Under the pieces are notes generated by a model, which was given only the letters and a program-made list of their open reading frames with translations, was not told the origin of the DNA and ran no database searches. A stretch of DNA of 64,000 nt from Amycolatopsis umgeniensis. Its GTDB lineage: Bacteria > Actinomycetota > Actinomycetes > Mycobacteriales > Pseudonocardiaceae. Position numbers and translations under genes: made by a program. Below are positions 1 through 9,800 of the stretch, piece by piece. How positions within the stretch are numbered: the stretch's first letter is position 1; each line of letters begins with the position of its first letter. The stretch covers positions 7,812,001 to 7,876,000 of the forward strand of contig NZ_JACHMX010000001.1 of the NCBI RefSeq assembly GCF_014205155.1, written 5' to 3'.

Positions 1-241
1 AGGGGGAGAGGGTGGTGACCATGATCGTGTCCCGGTAGTGCGGCCGCCTGCCCGCGTTCCGGAACGCGGAGGTCTCGGCGTGCATCGACGGGTCGCCGTC
101 CTGGACCCGGCGGTTGTGCCCGCGGCCGAGGAGGACGCCGTCGGTGTCGAACAACGCGGCGCCGATCGGGACCCCGCCCTCGGCCTTGCCGAGTTCGGCT
201 TCCTCGCGGGCGACGGACAGGAGTTGCGCGGGATCGATCAC
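1..241 (-). CDS. Nucleoside/cytosine deaminase, N-terminal part (cut by window edge)
   Basis: The 80 visible residues match the N-terminal half of the cytidine deaminase-like (CDA) zinc hydrolases, closest in feel to cytosine or guanine deaminases. GVPIGAAL lies at about residues 23-30, and the zinc and proton-shuttle motif H54-A-E56 sits in the context PSMHAETSAF. The reading ends at TTLSP, just before the expected PCxxC zinc ligands, which lie outside the window. The GTG at 241 is preferred because an AAGGTGAG Shine-Dalgarno (SD) sequence precedes it by 4 nt. A GTG at 250 is in frame but has no SD. The gene is divergent from the WYL regulator across about 150 bp, so the two may share a promoter region. 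Family assignment is firm; the exact base substrate cannot be read. Confidence 0.85.
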   Translation of the reverse strand, partial: MIDPAQLLSVAREEAELGKAEGGVPIGAALFDTDGVLLGRGHNRRVQDGDPSMHAETSAFRNAGRRPHYRDTIMVTTLSP

Positions 242-390
242 GGGGCTCACCTTACGGACTCGCGCGGCCGCTGTGGCTGCTGGTGCACGTGGGGCGGACT
301 TACAGTAACCATCCACCGCTCACGAGGCCAATGCGGACCGGAACTGTCCTCGATGTCTGCCACACTCCTCCCCATGAAGCGAGCGAACCG

Positions 391-1350
391 ATGACCACGG
401 GCACGTCGGCACGGCTGCTGCGACTGCTGTCCCTGCTGCAGGCGCGGCGGGACTGGCCGGGTGCCGATCTGGCCGATCGGCTGCGGGTGGACGTCCGCAC
501 GGTCCGGCGTGACGTCGAGCGGCTGCGGGAGCTGGGCTACCCGGTGCATGCCACACCGGGGGTCGCGGGCGGGTACCGGCTCGGCGCCGGGGCCGCGCTG
601 CCGCCGTTGCTGCTGGACGACGACGAGGCCGTCGCGGTCGCCGTCGGGCTCCGCACGGCCGCGAACGGGACGGTGTCCGGTATCGAGGAGACCTCGGTGC
701 GCGCGCTCGCGAAACTCGAGCAGGTGCTGCCCGCCCGCCTGCGCCACCGGGTGACCGCGCTGAACACCGCGATGATGCCGCTCGGCGGCGTCGTCCCGGT
801 CATCGACGCGGAGGCGCTGACGGTCATCGCGTCCGCGTGCCGTGACCATCAGCGGCTCCGGTTCGGGTACAGCAGTCACAAGGGCGACGTCAGCGAGCGC
901 TACATCGAGCCGCTGCGCCTGGTGCACACCGGACGCCGCTGGTACCTGGTCGCTTTCGACCTCGACCGTGACGACTGGCGGACCTTCCGTGTCGACCGCA
1001 TCGACGGCGTCCCGGACACGAGTTTCCGCTTCACGCCCAGGGAACCGCCCGCCGAGGACCTCGCGGCCTACGTCTCCCGCAAGATCACGTCATCGCCGTA
1101 TCCGTACCAGATGGTGCTGAGGGTGCACGCCTCGGCGGAAGCGCTCGCCGAGCACGTGTCACCGACCGTCGGGACGATCGAAGCCATCGACGAGCACACC
1201 TGCCGGGTCAGGGTCGGATCCAACGACCTTTCCGTGATGCCCTACTACCTCGCCCACTGGGACGTCGATTTCGTCGTGGAGGAGGCGCCGGACGAGGTCA
1301 AGGAGCGGCTACGACTGGTCGCCGACCGCTTCGCGCGCGCGGTCGTCTGA
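391..1350 (+). CDS. WYL-domain transcriptional regulator (HTH plus WYL)
   Basis: This 319-aa protein has the standard YafY/DeoR-like architecture. An N-terminal winged helix-turn-helix at about residues 5-60 includes DLADRLRVDVRTVRRDVERL. A central WYL domain at about 140-220 contains the name-giving motif in GRRWYLVAFD, and a C-terminal WCX extension completes it. WYL regulators sense small ligands or nucleic acids and often regulate a neighbouring gene or DNA-damage and defence functions. The ATG at 391 is chosen because the HTH follows at once; an earlier in-frame start would add about 36 residues unlike the family. The gene is divergent from the deaminase, and its 3' end overlaps the transposase-MFS relic by about 40 bp on the other strand. 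The target is unknown. Confidence 0.9.
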   Translation: MTTGTSARLLRLLSLLQARRDWPGADLADRLRVDVRTVRRDVERLRELGYPVHATPGVAGGYRLGAGAALPPLLLDDDEAVAVAVGLRTAANGTVSGIEETSVRALAKLEQVLPARLRHRVTALNTAMMPLGGVVPVIDAEALTVIASACRDHQRLRFGYSSHKGDVSERYIEPLRLVHTGRRWYLVAFDLDRDDWRTFRVDRIDGVPDTSFRFTPREPPAEDLAAYVSRKITSSPYPYQMVLRVHASAEALAEHVSPTVGTIEAIDEHTCRVRVGSNDLSVMPYYLAHWDVDFVVEEAPDEVKERLRLVADRFARAVV

Positions 1351-1692
1351 GTCCGAAGTGGACTGTGCGGCTCGTTTGGCGCGTTTGGCCAGCAGGCCGA
1401 TCGAACCGAGCGAGATCAGGGCCAGCACGATGATGTAGAGCGAAACCGACATCGAGGTCCCGGTGGATTCCAGCAGCAGCACCATGATGAACGGCGCGAG
1501 CCCGCCGCCGACGACCGCGCTGATCTGATAGCCGAGGTGATCGGTGATCTCGCCCTCGAGCGCGGACTCCAGCAACCGCTTGGTCAGCTGCTGCAGCACC
1601 CCGCCCTCACCAGTCAGCTTCAGCCCGCTGGCCTTGGCGCTGCTCAGCAACTGCGCGATGAGCTGCTCGTCCAAGCCATCCAGACCGGTCAA
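1309..1692 (-). pseudogene. IS256-type transposase start fused to MFS transporter tail
   Basis: One open frame of 127 codons joins two unrelated proteins. Residues 1 to about 55 match the N-terminus of IS256-family (Mutator-like) transposases, including a GEITDHLGY block. From QISAVVGGGLAPFIM onward the sequence is the last membrane segments and charged tail of an MFS transporter of the metabolite:H+ symporter type. The switch falls at 1525-1536, where both parents would encode LGY. This suggests a deletion between an inserted element and the transporter through short homology. The catalytic DDE region and most of the transporter are missing, so neither activity is expected. The TTG at 1692 is the only likely start in this frame. 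It is called a relic even though the frame is open. Confidence 0.75.
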
Positions 1693-1796
1693 GGGGCTTC
1701 GAGTCCTCAGCGTTCTCCACGCCAGACATCATGTCGGTCATCAGGCACACTTCCATGATCGGGATTTACACCGCTCCTTTACAGTCCCTGGCGCCT
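1525..1796 (-). mobile_element. Left-end remnant of an IS256-family element
   Basis: Upstream of the transposase start, read on the minus strand from about 1796, lies GGGACTGTAAAGGAGCG followed by a second TGTAAA about 17 nt further in. This layout resembles IS256-family terminal inverted repeats. It is followed by a short leader and the transposase start. The opposite end and the remaining transposase are absent. The outer boundary is approximate, and no target-site duplication can be identified because the other junction is deleted. Confidence 0.5.
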
Positions 1797-1799
1797 GTT

Positions 1800-3503
1800 T
1801 CAGCGCGTGGGTTGGAGCTTGTAGAGCCTGCCGGCGTGCGCCGCTAATACAGCACTGATGGTGGCGCCAGGTGGCGCGACTGCTTGCCAGGCGGTGCCGT
1901 CTGGCCTGGTCATGGTTGTCGCGGTGCCGTTGGGAAGGCCAGTGAGTCCACCGCCGATGACCGTGTCGTTGGGGTCAGTGATGAGGATGCAGTCAGGTGG
2001 TGCTCCGTCGATTGCGGCCCATCCGGTGATGAGCGTGTCTCCGGTCAGGGTTGGGCTGTCGACCGCGCCGACGGCACCGCCTGTCGGGTGTGTGCTGGAC
2101 AGCTCGATGGCGGCGCGGGTGTCGAGCTGGTCACCCAGTTCGGGGCCGTGGCAGGCGAGAGTGAAGGAGTCGTTGAACGGATACGCACCGAGTGCGCGGG
2201 CTGCCTGGGATGCTCCGCGTTGTATGTGGAGGGTGTCGAGCACGGTAGGTGAGTCGACGCGTAAGGCTATGGCGGCGAGGTTCAATGGTGCGTAGTCGCG
2301 CCGGACGTTGTCGGCCTTGCCGCCGCCGATGGCATGCGTGACAAGGCTGACGGTAATGATGATGGTGGCGACATGTCGTAGTGGCCAGTGTGGACGATGC
2401 ATGACGGCTAAAGCGAGCAATGCGCTAGTGGCGAGCGCGGCGATGAGGACGTAACGGCTGATGAGGCCGACGTTGCCGCCAGGTATTTGGCCGGTGGTGC
2501 GGCCGAGGGCGAGCATGCCTGCGAGCGCGAAAGAGTAGACCGCGACACCGGCCCAGCTAGCGTCCATAGTGGATCGATCGGCATCCTCGATCCGGTTGAT
2601 GAACGATCTGCCGATGAGCAAGAAGAGCATGGCGAGCGTTGCCCCACCAGCGATCACGGCGATGATGGCGAGGTTGGCAGACCACAGGCCGCCGATAGCG
2701 GCGGCTAGTACGGAGATCCTGCCGTCGGGATCGAAGGCTGCGCTGGCCAGGGATTGCCGATCCGACGGTTTGGTGAGAAACCAAGCTCCGATGACGACGA
2801 CACCGATCGCGGCGGGGATCAGGACGCGTGCCCGAGATTCCCCGCGTAACAGGAAGACCAGGGCCAGGGCAAACCAGATCGGCAGCGCGGCACCAAAACT
2901 GAGACACCCCAGCGCAGCGGCGGCGATGGCTGCCCAGAGAAGCCCGCGGTGTGCGCAGGCGATGGCGAGCACGCAGAAGAACACCGCGGGTACCCAGCTG
3001 ATGCCATTCGTTGCCTGAAGCCACAACTCCATGGCATGCGAACTGAAAAAGAGCCAGGAGAATCCGCCGGTCAAGACGGCTTTTAAGGCTGGCGACATTG
3101 CTGGGGGCAGCATCGACCGCAGAAGCAGCACGACACCTGCCATCAAGATGACGGTCAGGACGGTGAGGACCCGGTTGTCTCCGCCGAACCACGCCGCGTC
3201 CGCCCAGAACAGCAATGATGGCAACACAAAGGGCTGCTCGAGGTGGTAGGTGAAGACCTGGTCTGCCAAGAGGCTGCCGTTATCATTCGTGATCTTCGCC
3301 AGTACATGCCAGTAGTCGAGTAGCACATGCATCCGAGGGGCTCGCACTGCCGCCAGCAGGGCTAGGCCGAACGGCGCCATCGTGAACAGCCACAGTGCGA
3401 CGAGGCCGAACCGGCTCCAGATGCGTGGAGCAACACGGGGTGCCGACTTTCGTACCACATATCGCTCGTCGGACCGGGACGCGGTGGGGGAGTGCTGGTT
3501 CAC
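1800..3503 (-). CDS. Polytopic membrane protein of unknown function
   Basis: This 567-aa protein has a short basic cytoplasmic N-terminus, then about ten hydrophobic segments spread over residues 30-400, and a C-terminal soluble domain of about 160 residues that probably faces outside. The layout, with a YWHVLAKITNDNG loop after the first segment, is reminiscent of GT-C-type lipid-linked glycosyltransferases. No DXD-like motif convincing enough to name it was found, so this stays a shape-based guess. The start is GTG at 3503, preceded by an AGGAGA SD 4 nt away. It is divergent from the RHS protein gene with about 310 bp between. Its stop lies immediately beside the IS256 remnant. Confidence 0.8.
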   Translation of the reverse strand: MNQHSPTASRSDERYVVRKSAPRVAPRIWSRFGLVALWLFTMAPFGLALLAAVRAPRMHVLLDYWHVLAKITNDNGSLLADQVFTYHLEQPFVLPSLLFWADAAWFGGDNRVLTVLTVILMAGVVLLLRSMLPPAMSPALKAVLTGGFSWLFFSSHAMELWLQATNGISWVPAVFFCVLAIACAHRGLLWAAIAAAALGCLSFGAALPIWFALALVFLLRGESRARVLIPAAIGVVVIGAWFLTKPSDRQSLASAAFDPDGRISVLAAAIGGLWSANLAIIAVIAGGATLAMLFLLIGRSFINRIEDADRSTMDASWAGVAVYSFALAGMLALGRTTGQIPGGNVGLISRYVLIAALATSALLALAVMHRPHWPLRHVATIIITVSLVTHAIGGGKADNVRRDYAPLNLAAIALRVDSPTVLDTLHIQRGASQAARALGAYPFNDSFTLACHGPELGDQLDTRAAIELSSTHPTGGAVGAVDSPTLTGDTLITGWAAIDGAPPDCILITDPNDTVIGGGLTGLPNGTATTMTRPDGTAWQAVAPPGATISAVLAAHAGRLYKLQPTR

Positions 3504-3814
3504 GGATCTCCTGGTGAAACGGGTTCGGCCTCATCCACCCAATGGCGGTTGATCGAGCGAGCGCAGCGTGCCTGAGCCTCGACGCGGGCAATGCTGTGAC
3601 CTGTGCTTTTACTGGATCAGGCGCTGGGTTGACAACTGTGAGCTTCACCTCATGAAGCGATGTAACGACTGTGTGTGGTTGCAGCGATGCACGGTTCGGC
3701 TGGGAGTTGCTGGCCAACCGGATCGCGACGTGGTGCGTGGAATTCCCGACGCCTCGCTGCCTACGCGGCCGGATGGGTGCAGCGGGCTTGCCCGCTGCGA
3801 GGGAGGGGCTGCTC
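3504..3814. other. Divergent intergenic region upstream of the RHS gene
   Basis: No convincing gene is seen in these 311 bp. They must carry promoters for the membrane-protein gene to the left and the RHS gene to the right. A TTGACA hexamer occurs at 3629-3634, but no good -10 box lies at the usual distance. The open frame running through here into the RHS gene lacks coding character before position 3815. The 3' end holds the hairpin listed separately. Confidence 0.5.
3779..3798 (+). promoter_or_regulatory. Perfect inverted repeat just before the RHS ribosome binding site
   Basis: GCAGCGGGC, a TT spacer, and GCCCGCTGC form a perfect 9-bp inverted repeat. It ends 2 nt before the GGGAGGGG SD at 3801-3808 of the RHS gene. 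It could be an operator or an RNA hairpin modulating initiation. It is not followed by a T-run, so it is not a typical terminator. Confidence 0.5.
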
Positions 3815-6800
3815 GTGTTTCTGCTGCGTCGCGCTGTCGAAAGAACCCGGTGGATCAGAGTCGTCATCTTCCTGCTGATCGCCGTGCTGGTCATCAGCGG
3901 CACTGAAGCGGTTTCGGCGCCGCCCCAGGCCACTGCGGCTCCCGCACCCATCGACCCACGCAATGTCCCAGTGCTGGGTTCGCCCGCCGCGGCCACTGAC
4001 ACGCCGCAGGCACCGTCCACGGCGGATTTCGGAGCCAGTACCCGGCTTGACGGCGGCGCGGGCAGTCATTTCGATCCACAGCGGTCGAAACCGGTAACGC
4101 GGTCGACGTTCGTCACCGAATATGAGAACCCCGATGGCACCCGGTCGGTGCAGCAGTCGAACCAGCCGCTGAACGTGCAGGACGCGGCCGGGAACTGGCA
4201 GCCGGTCCAGACCACACTGGCGACCGACCCCGCGACGAAGCGCGTCGACGCGGATCAGCATCCGCTGAGCCCGTCGCTGGCGACGAAGGCCGACGACACC
4301 GCCGTGCTCCAGGTCGAGTCCGGCGGGCACACCGCCAGCCTCGCGATGGACAAGGCAGCGGGCTCGACCGCCGCGGTGAAGGGTGATTCTGTTACGTATC
4401 CGGAGGTCGCTGCCGGGACGGACTTGGAGTACGAGGTCACGCCGGGCGCGGTCAAGGAGACCATCAAGCTCAAGCGCCTGCCCGCCGATGGCCGGTCGTC
4501 GTGGAAGTTCAAGCTCAACACCGGTGGCCTGACACCGAAACTGGACAAGAACGGCACCGTCGTCCTCGCCGATCAGGCGGGTGCGGCGAAGATCGTGATG
4601 CCGCCGATCGAGACCTGGGACTCCGCGGGCAACGGCGAGACCGCACCGGCGATGACCGGCGGCACCTACACTCTCGAGCAGGCCGGGGCGGACTGGTGGC
4701 TCACCGTCGCCGTCGACGCGAACTGGCTGCGCGACCCCAAGCGTGTCTTCCCGGTCTATGTGGACCCGACCTTCACCTACGGGGTCAAGGAATCGCACTC
4801 GTACCGTTCGGACGGCACGAACTGTGACGCGTGCGGCTTGCGGATCGGCAACAGTCAGGCCAAGGGCGACACCTACAACCGCAGCGTCTTCAACGTGGAC
4901 TACACGCCGCTGTTCGGCAAGACCGTCGTCGGCGCCCGCATGGACCTGACCCGCAACACCAGCGTCGTCGGCTCGCTGAAGACCTGGAACGCAAACCTGC
5001 ACCACGCGTCCGCCTTCAACTTCAACGGCGTCGGCGGCTACATGACCAGCGCGCTGGTCGGTGATGTCGGCAGCTTCGTCGGAGAGGGGCTGACCGGGTT
5101 CATCCGCGACCGGGTCAACGCCCGCGACGGCTCGGTGTTCTTCATGCTGATCGGCGCCGAAAACGCCGGAACCTGGACCTACAAGAACCTCAACGCCACC
5201 CTCACCGTCGACACTGGCAGCCCCGCCCCGGCGACCACGCTCGTCGGTCCCGCGGACAACTCGGTGTCGACCACGTTGACCCCGACGTTGTCGGTGAAGC
5301 CGGTGACCGATCCCGACGGTGACGCGGTCAAGTACTGCTTCCGCGTCGCCACCGGCGCGGACGGCAAGTCCGGGGTCGTGGTCGAGTCCGGCTGCCTGCC
5401 CACACCGACGTGGACGGTCCCGGCCGGGATCCTGCAGGACGGTGTCGCCTACACCTGGCAGGCGATGACCTATAGCGGCACCACCACCATCACCCCGACG
5501 TGGGTCGCGCACCTGAAGGTCGACCAGCGCATCGGAGACCACGGCCCGTCCCCGACCGACGACGCCGGCCCGGTCACGGTGAACCTGGCGAACGGCAACG
5601 CCTCGCTGTCGCAGCAGACGCCGTCGTTCACCACGGTCGGCGGCAACGCCGGGCTGAACTTCACCTTCAACTCCCAGCAGCGGGAGAACAAGGGCCTCAA
5701 AGCCTCGTATTTCGTCGACCTGTCGCACAACGGGTTGATCAGTGACGCTCAGCAGCCGGTCCTGACCCGAACCGAGCCGCAGGTGAACGTCGACTGGGGC
5801 ACTGACTCACCGTTCGCGCCGGCGCTGCCCGCGGACTGGTTCGTCGCCCGCTGGGAGGGCTTTTTCCAGGCCCCGGTCGCCGGGACCTACCAGTTCGCCG
5901 GGGTGCACGACGACGGCGCGGTGGTATGGATCAACGGGAACAAGGTCTACGACATCGGCACCCCGAGTGACGTGAACTGGACCCAGTCCACCAACGTCAC
6001 CTTGACCGCAGGCCAGCGTGTCCCGATCAAGGTCGAGAACGCCGAGGCCACGGGCGCGGCGAAGATGAGGCTGTTCGTCCGGACCAGCGACAACACCACC
6101 GTCGCCCCGCAGATCGTCCCAGCGGACTGGCTGTTCTCCAACGATCTGCCCACGCTGCCGCAGGGCTGGACCCTCTCGGCCGACCTCGACGGTGACGGCA
6201 CCAGCTACACCGAAGCCAAGGTCACCGACCAGAACATCGTGCTCACTGACGCCACCGGCGCCAAGCACACTTGGACCAAGAAGTCCACCGGCGGATATAC
6301 CCCGCCGCAGGACGAGAACGGCATCCTCGCCCTCGACACCACCGGCCGCGTCACCCTGCGCGACGGCGGAGACGTATTCACCTTCCGCGCCGACGGCAAG
6401 CTCGACACCCAAGCCTCTGTCACGGACTCGCGCAAGCCGGCGGCCCTGCAGAACATCTACACCGGTACCCCGTCGCGGCTGACGCAGATCAAGGACCCGG
6501 TCTCCGGCCGGGCGCACACCCTGCACTACAACCGCGCCGGCGACGACTGCTACGGCGGCACCAGCGCGCCCACCGGGACCGACACACTCGCGCCGTCGCA
6601 GATGCTCTGCCGGGTGTCCTATTGGGACGGATCCCAGACGTTCCTGTGGTACGCCCAAGGCCGTCTCGCCCGGATCGAGGACCCGGGTTCGGAGAACAAC
6701 GACTATCTCTACGACGGCGGCGGTCGTGTCACCGCCGTCCGTAGCCCGCTGGTCACCGACTGGGTCGCCGCAGACCCGGCGAGCCGCAACCTGATCGACT

Positions 6801-9800
6801 ACTACACGACCATCGGTTACGCCGACCAGAACGGCAAAACCCAGGTCGCCAACGTCACCGAACCGGCTCCGGCACCGGGCCAGCCGAGGGCGAAAACGAC
6901 CTACCGCTACGACCCGGCCAACCGCACCTCCTTCACCGACACAGCCGGCCTTAACCCGGCCACTGGGTTCGCCAGCAAGGTCACCTACGACGAGGCCGAC
7001 CGCACACTGTCCACCACAGACGCCGCGGGCAAGACCTCGACACAGGAATGGGGCGCGAAGGACCAATCGTTGTCCACCACCGACGCGGCTGGCCGCAAGG
7101 CGACCACGGTCTACGACTACGCCGACCGCGCCACCGACTCCTACGGCCCTGCACCGGCGTCGTGTTTCAACGGCCAGCAGCCGAACGGCACGTGCGGGAT
7201 GTCGCATGGACACACCGGCTACGACGAGGGCGTCAACGGCCTGTCCGTCGTCTATCACGACAACGACAGCCTTTCCGGCGCCCCGAAGACCTACACCACC
7301 GGCATCGGCGGCCCCGGCGGGCAGCTAGTGAAGAACTGGAACACCGCCGCGCCCGCCGACGGTATCCCCGCGGACCACTTCTCCCTGCGCGCCACTGGTG
7401 ACATCGTGTTCCCGGCAGCCGGGAACTACACCCTGCGAGTGCTGGCCGACGACGGGGTCCGCGTGTGGGTTGACGACCAGATCGTCATCGACGACTGGAT
7501 CAACACCACCCCGAAGTGGCGCACCGGGGTCGTGAACAACACGACCTCTGGGGCTGCGAAGCGGATCCGGATCGACTACTACGAGTTCGACCAGACCGCC
7601 CAGCTCGAACTGCACTGGACCACTCCCTCCGGCACACAGGAACCCGTCCCCGGCGCGCAGCTCAAACCACGGTACGGACTGACCACCTCCACCACCGCGG
7701 CCGAGTCTGACGGGGTAGCGGACAAGGTCGGCACCACCCGATTCGACGAGAACGGGCTCGACCCGGTCTATGGCCTGGCCACCTCCGGCCAAGGCAACCC
7801 AGGTGGGCTGAAGATCAACGGCTCGGTCGGCTACGAGCCACCAGGCAGCGGGTACCTGCGCAAGACCGGCAAAACCATGGCCACCGGTGCCAAGACCGGT
7901 TACGCCTACTACGGCGATACCGAGACGCGCGCGAACCCGTGCGTTCCCGGCAGTGCCGCGGTGAACCAGGGCGGGATGGCCAAACTGGTCACCTCCACCG
8001 CACCCGCCGCCGGACCTGCGCGGGTCGACGAGCAGGTTTATGACGCGACCGGCCGGGTGCTGGCCGAGGCCACCGGCGGTGGCTGGACCTGCACCACCTA
8101 CGACAATCGCGACCGTCCCGTCGAGATAGGTGTCCCGGCGTCGGCCACCTCGCCCGCAGTGACGGTGAAGCACGACTACGCGGTTGGCGGGGATCCGCTC
8201 ACCCGTTCGGTCTCCGACGACAAAGGCACCATCACCACCACGTCCGACCTGCTAGGCCGGGTCACCAGCTACACCGACGTCAACGGTGTCCGCACGGGCA
8301 CCCTCTATGACCAGGCCGGACGCGTCACCTCGACCACCGTCACCCCGCCCGACGCCGCCGACGCGCCGCGGACCGTCTCGTTCACCTACGACGACGCCGG
8401 ACGCGTGCAGACGCAGAAGCTCGACGGCACGACCCTGGCCACGGTCGGCTACGACAACGCCGGGGAACTCGCCACCGTCACCTACGCCAACGGCACTTCG
8501 CTGGCATCGGTGACCAAGGACAACGCCGCTCGCGCGCTGTCCCTAGGCTGGAAGACCAGCGACGGCAAGGACATCGTCTCCCAGGTCGGCCGAACCACTG
8601 CGGGCACGATCATCGACGAGTCCCTCGCCGGGACCGACGCCCGCCCGAACGCCCCGAACTACCTCTACGACGGCGCCGGCCGCCTGACCGAGGCCTACGT
8701 CACCGGTCATCACTACACCTACGACTACACCTCCACGGCGTCCGTGACTTGCCCCGTCGGCACCCAGGCAAACGCGGGACTCAACACCAACCGGATGCGG
8801 CTGCTCGACCAAACCGCGGCCGGAACCGCGGAAACCCGCTACTGCTACGACGCCGCAGACCGGATCCTGGCCACCGAAGGCGTCACCACCCTCACCGGGT
8901 TCGCCTACGACTCCGACGGCAACACCACCGGCTGGAAGTCCGCAGACGGCAGCACCACCACGCTGACCTGGGACGGCTCCAACCGCAACACCGGCGCTCG
9001 CACCACCGGCCCCACCCCGGCACTGAACGCCGACATCGCCTACACCCGCGACGCCACCGACCGCATTGTCCGCCGCGACCCACGTGACTGCGACAACAAC
9101 ACCGTCGTCCGCTACGGCTTCACCGGCGACGGCGACTCCGCGGACCTGACCCTCAACGCAGAGAACCGCCTCACCTCGCTGTCGCTGACCCTTCCGGGCG
9201 GAGTCCTCTACACCAGCAAAGCCGGTAACGACGGCGCGTTCACTGCGTCGTACGACCACCCGTCAGTCCGGGGCGACCTGGTCTTGTCCACCGACACAGC
9301 CGGGCACCAGGTCGGCGACCTGCGCTCGTACGACCCATACGGCCAGCCGCTGACCGCCACGGGTGCTGTCGATCCGCAGAACGTCCCTGACAACTCACCG
9401 GGTTCGATGGACTACGGGTGGCTTGGCCAACACCAGCGACCCTATGAACACACGGGCGCACTGTCGCTCGTGCAGATGGGCGCACGCCCGTACAGCCCGC
9501 TGCTCGGGCGGTTCCTTTCCGTCGATCCCGAAGAGGGTGGCTCCGCCAACGACTACGACTACGTCGCCGGCGACCCCATCAACAGTGTCGACCTCGACGG
9601 CCACGGGTTCTGGGGCTCGCTCTGGAATGGTGTCAAGGCGGTTGCCCGGGTCGTGACCCCCATCGCCGAATGGGTTTCCTGGGTGCCAGGCCCGATCGGA
9701 ACCGTTGCCGCGGGGATCGCTGCCGCGGGGAACGCGATCCAAGGCAACTGGGCCCGGGCCGCCAGCTTCGCCGCCGTCGCACTTACCCAAGGCGTCTCCC

